Positions 7,223 through 11,365 of a stretch of DNA of 11,365 nt are shown one piece after another (the stretch's first letter is position 1; each line of letters opens with the position of its first letter). The stretch is from Actinomycetota bacterium (GTDB lineage Bacteria > Actinomycetota > Actinomycetes > Nanopelagicales > Nanopelagicaceae), in NCBI GenBank assembly GCA_947380835.1, contig CANCSL010000035.1, forward strand, positions 1 through 11,365. The letters run 5' to 3'. The translations under genes and the position numbers were made by a program. The notes under the pieces were generated by a model. It saw only the letters and a list, made by a program, of their open reading frames with translations. It was not told the DNA's origin and ran no database searches.

Positions 7223-8249
7223 AATTCCCCAACTCGAAGTGATCACAGCGATATCTGAAGTTGAAACTGAAGACTTCATCGCACAACTGCTCTTCTCGCA
7301 AGGCTGGAGCATTATTCATAGGGCTATCGATTTTTCTGGACTTCTGGTTGCATTGGAAAACCGACATAACCTCTTACGCACTGTCATTATCTATAGTTCT
7401 GATCTGCCGAATTTAGATCCACTAAAACTTGCTGAAATCGAAAGTCACTCTTCAGCTTTTTCTCTCATTTGCATTGATGGGGTGAGCATCAACTCTCATG
7501 CCGTCATGACTCATATTCGGGGCCAGCTCCGGTTGCCGTTGATCTATCAAAATCACACACTTGCAAAATCAGATAATTTCCCAACCGCGACACCCAAGAA
7601 ACAAAAGCTGATCACCGTGACGGGAACGGCTGGTTCTCCGGGGCGCAGCCACTTGACCCTTTTATTGGCCGGCTATTTTTCTTGGCGAACTCAGGTACAC
7701 GTATTTGATGCCGACCTCAGATCTCCTTCGCTGGCCTATATGGCAGGTAACCGTCCGCCGTCGAATGAAAGGTTTTCATTAACGACGTTGCAGATGGAAG
7801 ATAAACCTTCGGAATTACCAACGAGCGAACTGAAAGAGTTAACTTTTGTTGATATCGGGGCTCTTCCTTCGCTTCGAGAAGTGGTAACCGACCGCAGATG
7901 GCATGCTGCCTTCATCAACAATATTTTGGAGCAAACATCTTCACTTATTTACATTACAAAAAGTTCGGGCTTAGGTTTGCTCCGGCTAGAAAATTTCATC
8001 GCCGAATTTCCAATTTTGCTGCGCAAGATTCCCATACTTTATGTTCTTAACCAGCGAACCAACTCTCGCGAGGATCGAGCCATCGAGGCGCGTTTCATAA
8101 GTCTCACATCGGGGGAGGCGGCTTTTGTTCTACCTCAGGATCCCAGGCCCCTGCAGCCATCCGCACCTCGTACGAAGGGCCTGGACCTCTTTTCGGCAAG
8201 TTCCAAGCTCGCTAAGGAGATTGATAAGATCGCACAATCGATAGCCTAA
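7212..8249 (+). CDS. CpaE/MinD-like P-loop ATPase with atypical Walker A
   Basis: This 345-residue protein looks like a CpaE-like member of the ParA/MinD superfamily. Residues 1-115 form a weakly conserved domain that may match the receiver-like N-terminus of CpaE. From about 133 the ATPase core starts with LITVTGTAGSPGRSH. In this P-loop (138-147) the lysines of the usual deviant Walker A (KGGxGKT) are replaced: A140-G141-S142-P143-G144-R145-S146. FDADLRSPSLAY at 165-176 is the typical acidic switch I, with D166 and D168. ELTFVDIGALPS resembles the third ATPase motif. Similar GAPGRTT loops occur, to my recollection, in other actinobacterial CpaE-like proteins, so this is likely a family trait rather than decay. 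The start overlaps the SAF gene by 11 bases. Function is unknown; no pilus genes accompany it. It is not obviously a plasmid partition protein. Confidence 0.78.
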   Translation: MPSEIPQLEVITAISEVETEDFIAQLLFSQGWSIIHRAIDFSGLLVALENRHNLLRTVIIYSSDLPNLDPLKLAEIESHSSAFSLICIDGVSINSHAVMTHIRGQLRLPLIYQNHTLAKSDNFPTATPKKQKLITVTGTAGSPGRSHLTLLLAGYFSWRTQVHVFDADLRSPSLAYMAGNRPPSNERFSLTTLQMEDKPSELPTSELKELTFVDIGALPSLREVVTDRRWHAAFINNILEQTSSLIYITKSSGLGLLRLENFIAEFPILLRKIPILYVLNQRTNSREDRAIEARFISLTSGEAAFVLPQDPRPLQPSAPRTKGLDLFSASSKLAKEIDKIAQSIA

Positions 8250-8268
8250 ACAATGGCTTTGATGCGGC

Positions 8269-8276
8269 AGGAGAGG
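8269..8276 (+). promoter_or_regulatory. Ribosome binding site that fixes the pdtaS start
   Basis: AGGAGAGG lies six bases before ATG 8283. It is the best Shine-Dalgarno sequence I saw in the window. It supports ATG 8283 over the in-frame ATG at 8253, whose use would place this site inside the coding region. Confidence 0.75.
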
Positions 8277-8282
8277 CATGTA

Positions 8283-9749
8283 ATGACATCGCGTGAAGAT
8301 CTGCTCGCCTCGCAGACGGCCTTGTCTCCTGCAGATCGCGAACGACTTTCTGAACTCATCGCCGAATGGCAGATGTTGGCCGACCTTTCCTTTGCTGACT
8401 TGATCCTTTGGGTACCCAAGCGGCGCGATTACCAGACCTGGCCCGAGGGCCACGTGGCGCTGGCACATATCAGACCAACGACCGCCGCCACTGTTTTTAC
8501 CCACGATGTCATTGGCTCTGAACTCATGTGGGGCCGAAATCCACGTATCGATCAAGCGCTTTCACAAGGGGAAATCGTCCGCGATACCCAACCTGAAGTC
8601 ATCGGCGATCTCTTGATTAAGGAAGAGACCATTCCGGTGCTTTTCGATGGTCGAATCATTGCCGTCATATCGCGCCATCGCGACGCCGTCCAGATGCGAT
8701 CGGCTTCGCGCCTAGAAATTAACTATCGCGAAATCGCCCACAATATTTATCGCATGGTTGCTGAAGGAAACTTTCCGGTTCATAACGGTATATACCGTGC
8801 CGAATCCGCTCCTCGAGTTGGTGATGGCCTAATACGCCTCGATGGTGGCGGCAATATCACTTATGCCAGCCCCAACGCTCGATCTGCATTTAGCCAAGTG
8901 GGCTGGGAATCTGAACTCGAGAATCACATCTTGGGCGATGTGATTGAGTCTCTTTCGCAAAGCTCGCATCAACCTACAGATGAGCCATGGCGCATCATTG
9001 TCAGCGGCGAACAACTTCGCCGTGCCGATTTTGAAAATGGCCGCGGAATTATGGATTTGTTGGTGATACCTCTTACGCAAGGCTCGGATCGCATTGGTGC
9101 CATCGTGCTGCTGCACAACGTGACCGAACTTCGCCGGCGTGATCAAGCCTTGGTGACAAAAGATGCCACGATTCGAGAAATTCACCACCGTGTTAAAAAC
9201 AATTTGCAGACCGTCTCTGCCTTGTTGCGATTGCAATCTCGGCGGGTAGAAGATCCTATTGCCAGCGCTGCCTTAGCCGAAGCCATTCGTCGCGTCGCAT
9301 CCATCGCAATCGTTCACGAAACTCTTTCCACGAGTTCTACCGAAACGGTGCAATTCGATGAAGTTTATGATCGGATTGTTCACAATGCGATCGAACTTAG
9401 TTCTCGCCCCATCACCTTGGCCAAAAACGGATCCTTCGGAATCTTTCCCGCCCAAATTGCCACGCCGCTGGCTTTGGTGATCACCGAATTAATTCACAAC
9501 TCACTCGAGCATGGATTGGCCGAAACCGGAGATGCGCTTCGTGCCGAAATTGTGCGCACGGGGGAGTCATGTTCGATTTCCATTATCGACGATGGCGAAG
9601 GCCTGCCCGAGGATTTCGAATGGGAGCAATCCTCGAATTTAGGTTTGCGAATTGTTCGGACTCTTACCGAGAACGAATTAAAGGGCACGATCGCTTTAAA
9701 GCGGGAATCCGGCCAGACCTGGGCGATTTTAAATTTCCCAGTGAAGTAA
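8283..9749 (+). CDS. pdtaS: PdtaS-like sensor histidine kinase (HisKA_2)
   Basis: This 488-residue soluble kinase matches M. tuberculosis PdtaS (Rv3220c) in layout and sequence. An N-terminal GAF-type domain (about 1-150) contains EWQMLADLSFADLILWVP. A PAS domain (about 175-290) contains DGLIRLDGGGNITYASPNA. The HisKA_2 core is ATIREIHHRVKNNLQTVSAL with phosphoacceptor probably H302. The HATPase domain has ITELIHNSLEHG (N406), DDGEG at 436-440 and NLGLRIVRTL. There is no membrane segment, so it should sense a cytosolic signal. In mycobacteria the partner is PdtaR, an ANTAR protein that binds RNA to relieve transcription termination; pdtaR is not in this window. Start ATG 8283 is chosen for its strong ribosome binding site. 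It is convergent with whiB1, the same arrangement as in M. tuberculosis. Confidence 0.92.
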   Translation: MTSREDLLASQTALSPADRERLSELIAEWQMLADLSFADLILWVPKRRDYQTWPEGHVALAHIRPTTAATVFTHDVIGSELMWGRNPRIDQALSQGEIVRDTQPEVIGDLLIKEETIPVLFDGRIIAVISRHRDAVQMRSASRLEINYREIAHNIYRMVAEGNFPVHNGIYRAESAPRVGDGLIRLDGGGNITYASPNARSAFSQVGWESELENHILGDVIESLSQSSHQPTDEPWRIIVSGEQLRRADFENGRGIMDLLVIPLTQGSDRIGAIVLLHNVTELRRRDQALVTKDATIREIHHRVKNNLQTVSALLRLQSRRVEDPIASAALAEAIRRVASIAIVHETLSTSSTETVQFDEVYDRIVHNAIELSSRPITLAKNGSFGIFPAQIATPLALVITELIHNSLEHGLAETGDALRAEIVRTGESCSISIIDDGEGLPEDFEWEQSSNLGLRIVRTLTENELKGTIALKRESGQTWAILNFPVK

Positions 9750-9751
9750 AA

Positions 9752-10021
9752 CTAGAAGCTGTTCTGGCTCTCCATCATGCGAGCGCGGTTGCGAGCAGCG
9801 CGACGCTTGAGGGCGCGACGTTCATCTTCGGATAGACCGCCCCACACACCAGCATCTTGACCGCTCTCCAGCGCCCAAGCCAGACAGGCCTCTTTCACCG
9901 AACAGCGTTGGCAAACTTTCTTTGCCTCTTCGATTTGGGCCAGGGCAGGACCAGTGTTTCCGATCGGAAAGAAGAGTTCAGGATCTTCATCCCGGCAGGC
10001 CGCGTCGTGTCGCCAGTCCAT
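9752..10021 (-). CDS. whiB1: WhiB1-type iron-sulfur transcription factor
   Basis: The protein of 89 residues from ATG 10021 binds an iron-sulfur cluster through four cysteines, C9, C37, C40 and C46. The strings RDEDPELFFPIGNTGPALAQ and GVWGGLSEDERRALKRR are nearly those of M. tuberculosis WhiB1 (Rv3219). WhiB1 there is an essential, nitric-oxide-sensitive regulator that interacts with the main sigma factor. The GVWGG turn is at 58-62, followed by a basic DNA-binding tail. The ATG is chosen by alignment to WhiB1, which begins MDWRH, and is preceded by GAGGAGAAG about 8 bases upstream. An upstream in-frame start near 10072 would add 17 residues that look like leader rather than protein. Its stop is two bases from the pdtaS stop. 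The repeat-rich spacer upstream may regulate it. Confidence 0.96.
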   Translation of the reverse strand: MDWRHDAACRDEDPELFFPIGNTGPALAQIEEAKKVCQRCSVKEACLAWALESGQDAGVWGGLSEDERRALKRRAARNRARMMESQNSF

Positions 10022-10056
10022 AGTGCGCGCTTCTCCTCGATTAGTTCTTCGGTGGG

Positions 10057-10079
10057 TTACCAGATGAGACAATAGGTAA
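10057..10079. promoter_or_regulatory. TTACC/GGTAA inverted pair upstream of whiB1
   Basis: TTACC at 10057-10061 and GGTAA at 10075-10079 form a 5-base inverted pair with 13 bases between. It starts 36 bases upstream of the whiB1 ATG, within likely promoter distance. Five-base arms are weak evidence. The site is noted because a similar TTACC/GTAAC arrangement lies in the 6554-6567 spacer. Confidence 0.2.
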
Positions 10080-10089
10080 TAAATGGGAC

Positions 10090-10124
10090 ATAAGCCCCGG
10101 AAGATCGGGCGCTTAAGGGCTTAT
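10090..10124. repeat. Inverted repeat 1, 8-base arms, 19-base spacer
   Basis: ATAAGCCC at 10090-10097 and GGGCTTAT at 10117-10124 are perfect reverse complements separated by 19 bases. The interior could also fold a small CCCG/CGGG stem (10096-10099 with 10106-10109). It lies 69-103 bases upstream of the whiB1 ATG and downstream of tRNA-Arg on the minus strand. It could be a hairpin in the RNA between them or a protein-binding site. No run of T follows in either direction, so a simple intrinsic terminator is not supported. Confidence 0.6.
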
Positions 10125-10146
10125 TCTCTCGCGTATCTCTCACGTA
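10125..10146. repeat. Tandem imperfect 11-base direct repeat
   Basis: TCTCTCGCGTA at 10125-10135 is followed immediately by TCTCTCACGTA at 10136-10146, a single mismatch in 11. On the whiB1 sense strand the unit reads TACGYGAGAGA. A period of 11 places both copies on about the same face of the DNA helix, as with tandem operator sites. The second copy also supplies the left arm of inverted repeat 2. Confidence 0.55.
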
Positions 10147-10169
10147 AACAAGGACATAGCCTGAGAGAT
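10135..10169. repeat. Inverted repeat 2, 8-base arms, 19-base spacer
   Basis: ATCTCTCA at 10135-10142 and TGAGAGAT at 10162-10169 are perfect reverse complements separated by 19 bases. Arm length and spacer length are the same as in inverted repeat 1, ten bases away, though the arm sequences differ. It lies 41 bases from the 3' end of tRNA-Arg and no T tract follows. An operator or a transcript hairpin is possible. Confidence 0.6.
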
Positions 10170-10209
10170 TCCCTCATATTTGGATATATCAGTGGGGTAT
10201 CCGTCACAG

Positions 10210-10281
10210 TGCCCCCGGCAGGAATCGAACCTGCGCCCCCGCCTCCGGAGGGCGGTGCTCTATCCCCTGAGCTACGGGGGC
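10210..10281 (-). tRNA. tRNA-Arg (anticodon CCG)
   Basis: Read on the minus strand from 10281, this 72-base gene folds as a complete cloverleaf. The acceptor stem is GCCCCCG with CGGGGGC. The D arm GCTC/GAGC encloses AGGGGATA, and the anticodon stem CCGCC/GGCGG encloses loop CTCCGGA. A 4-base variable region GGGC follows, then T arm GCAGG/CCTGC around TTCGATT, and discriminator A. Anticodon CCG reads the arginine codon CGG. The 3' CCA is not encoded. It is on the same strand as whiB1 and upstream of it, so read-through into the whiB1 leader is possible. Confidence 0.97.
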
Positions 10282-10316
10282 CCAAGATGTTGTGGCGGTA
10301 AGGCTATCAGCGCCGC

Positions 10317-10334
10317 CAGAGCTACTCCGCTCTG
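10317..10334. repeat. Hairpin between tRNA-Arg and msrA
   Basis: CAGAGC at 10317-10322 and GCTCTG at 10329-10334 form a perfect 6-base stem with a 6-base loop. A second, looser pair (TGGCGG 10293-10298 with CCGCCA 10313-10318) partly overlaps it, so the two stems exclude each other. There is no T run, so it is not a clear terminator. It lies in the divergent spacer that must hold the promoters of both the tRNA and msrA. Confidence 0.4.
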
Positions 10335-10354
10335 CCGAAGGAGCCGTGAACTGT

Positions 10355-10360
10355 CAGAAT
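10355..10360 (+). promoter_or_regulatory. Candidate -10 box for leaderless msrA transcript
   Basis: CAGAAT lies seven bases before the msrA ATG, matching four of six positions of TATAAT and the spacing expected if transcription starts at the ATG. No good -35 element is visible. The nearest purine-rich stretch, GAAGGAG at 10337-10343, is too far upstream to act as a ribosome binding site. Confidence 0.25.
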
Positions 10361-10367
10361 ACCGTCC

Positions 10368-10904
10368 ATGAGTGAGCGGGCTTATTTTGCAACGGGTTGT
10401 TTTTGGGGAGCCGAACGTCGTTTTTGGCAGATGCCCGGAGTGGAATCCACTTCGGTCGGCTACATGGGCGGAGCACGTCCAAACCCAAGTTACGAGCAGG
10501 TCTGCACCGGCGTCACCGGTCACGCCGAATCAGTAGAAGTTGTTTTTGACCCATCAGTGGTGACCTACCAGCGATTGCTAGAAGAGTTCTGGACCATGCA
10601 CGATCCGACCTCGCTCAATAAGCAAGGCGGCGATATCGGCACCCAATATCGAAGTGCAATATTTGCAACCACTCCGGAACAACTTTTAACTGCCATTAAC
10701 TCCAAAGATGTGTACGAAGAAGTTCTTCTCAGTAATGGGCTGGATCCAATCTGCACCGAAATCCAAGAAGCGGAAGGCCACACATATTGGCTGGCTGAGG
10801 AATATCACCAGAAATATTTGAAGAAGAATCCCAACGGCTACGACTGCCATTCCTCGACCGGAATTGCATTCCCTGCCATCGAATCATCGGCGGGGGCAAA
10901 TTAA
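10368..10904 (+). CDS. msrA: Peptide methionine (S)-S-oxide reductase MsrA
   Basis: MsrA reduces the S isomer of methionine sulfoxide in proteins and free methionine, using thioredoxin-type reductant. The 178-residue protein has the catalytic motif GCFWG with C11. It also has GYMGG, the HAESVEVVFDP stretch, and the conserved HDPTSLNKQGGDIGTQYRSA. A C-terminal YDCH provides the likely resolving cysteine, C160. Length and motifs are normal for the family. ATG 10368 is the only plausible start: the catalytic site is 10 residues in and the ORF has no in-frame alternative nearby. No Shine-Dalgarno sequence precedes it, suggesting a leaderless message. The stop abuts the msrB ATG with no gap, so the pair is an operon repairing both sulfoxide isomers. 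Confidence 0.97.
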   Translation: MSERAYFATGCFWGAERRFWQMPGVESTSVGYMGGARPNPSYEQVCTGVTGHAESVEVVFDPSVVTYQRLLEEFWTMHDPTSLNKQGGDIGTQYRSAIFATTPEQLLTAINSKDVYEEVLLSNGLDPICTEIQEAEGHTYWLAEEYHQKYLKKNPNGYDCHSSTGIAFPAIESSAGAN

Positions 10905-11348
10905 ATGAGTGCTGAAGAAATATCATCGCTGCGACCAGATGGCACCGCGTTTCCAGTCCAACTTGATGATGCGGTATTAAAGCAAACTTTAGATCCGCTC
11001 TCCTTCGAAGTTTTGCGCAAAGCCGCGACTGAACGCCCATTCACCGGTGAATACACCGATACCGAAACTATAGGAATTTATAAATGTAAAGCATGTGCCG
11101 CCGAACTCTTTCGAAGTGAAACCAAGTTTCATTCGGGTTGCGGTTGGCCATCTTTTTATGCGCCAAAGGCTGAGGATGCTGTTCTCCTCATTGAAGACAG
11201 ATCTCTTTTCCCACGGGTTCGCACTGAAGTTCGATGTGCATCGTGCGGATCGCACCTAGGGCATGTCTTCGAAGGCGAAGGCTATGACGTTCCTACCGAC
11301 CAACGTTGGTGCATTAACTCGGTATCGATGTTTCTAGAGGCGAAGTAA
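10905..11348 (+). CDS. msrB: Peptide methionine (R)-S-oxide reductase MsrB
   Basis: MsrB reduces the R isomer of methionine sulfoxide and complements MsrA. The 147-residue protein has the structural zinc site as two CxxC pairs, C61/C64 and C111/C114. FHSGCGWPSF contains C79, at the position of the recycling cysteine in E. coli MsrB. The catalytic motif RWCINS has C136, so this is the cysteine form and not a selenoprotein. The C-terminus SVSMFLEAK is family-like. The ATG directly follows the msrA TAA, so translation is probably by reinitiation from msrA; I see no strong ribosome binding site of its own at the msrA end. The gene is complete. Confidence 0.97.
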   Translation: MSAEEISSLRPDGTAFPVQLDDAVLKQTLDPLSFEVLRKAATERPFTGEYTDTETIGIYKCKACAAELFRSETKFHSGCGWPSFYAPKAEDAVLLIEDRSLFPRVRTEVRCASCGSHLGHVFEGEGYDVPTDQRWCINSVSMFLEAK

Positions 11349-11365
11349 CTAACCTTTTCGAGTTG

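Noticed and set aside
7212..8249. Plasmid or chromosome partition ParA protein
   Set aside because: There is no parB or parS-like repeat nearby, the P-loop is not of ParA type, and the partner is an SAF protein as in CpaB-CpaE pairs.
10183..10190. GATATATC palindrome near the tRNA 3' end
   Set aside because: An A/T-rich 8-base palindrome is common by chance and has no second copy or promoter context that I can see.
10083..10301. A plus-strand 72-codon open frame running across the tRNA
   Set aside because: It passes through tRNA-Arg on the opposite strand and its protein is composed of translated tRNA and repeat sequence. No coding signal is visible.
1..11365. CRISPR array, insertion sequence, prophage or toxin-antitoxin module
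   Set aside because: No regularly spaced repeats, transposase or integrase motifs, or small paired genes were found. Almost every base is accounted for by core genes.

Overview
The window reads as the chromosome of an actinomycete (Actinomycetota). Five things point there: a WhiB1-type iron-sulfur regulator, the MtrA/MtrB two-component pair, a PdtaS-type sensor kinase, an Rv3235-family protein beside secA, and gene order that partly follows the Mycobacterium tuberculosis Rv3219-Rv3248c region. Base composition looks close to half G+C by eye, well below streptomycetes or mycobacteria. Packing is very tight, with overlapping or abutting genes almost throughout. This fits a streamlined, small-genome actinomycete, for example a freshwater planktonic lineage, but that placement is inference.

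Region 1 (1-5949, plus strand) is a compact run: the 3' end of ahcY (S-adenosylhomocysteine hydrolase), mtrA and mtrB (cell-envelope and division two-component system), a comF-family phosphoribosyltransferase, and secA. The first three genes overlap by 1 and 4 bases. Genes that often lie in this run in relatives (tmk, lpqB, hpf) are absent from it.

Region 2 (5946-8249) starts with a minus-strand Rv3235-family gene whose stop codon overlaps the secA stop. Across a short divergent spacer lies a plus-strand pair: a membrane-anchored SAF-domain protein overlapping a CpaE/MinD-like ATPase with an unusual P-loop. The pair resembles the CpaB and CpaE parts of Tad pilus systems, but no pilus gene is present. 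It is the least understood part of the window.

Region 3 (8283-10281) holds pdtaS, a soluble GAF-PAS histidine kinase whose partner PdtaR is outside the window. It converges with whiB1, with two bases between the stops. Upstream of whiB1 is an unusual repeat-rich spacer, then tRNA-Arg(CCG) on the same strand.

Region 4 (10368-11348) is an abutting msrA-msrB pair that together repairs both stereoisomers of methionine sulfoxide. The last 17 bases hold nothing recognisable.

I see no CRISPR array, insertion sequence, prophage or integrase. Most of the window is ordinary core genome. The points most worth following are the repeat architecture upstream of whiB1 and the SAF/CpaE-like pair.
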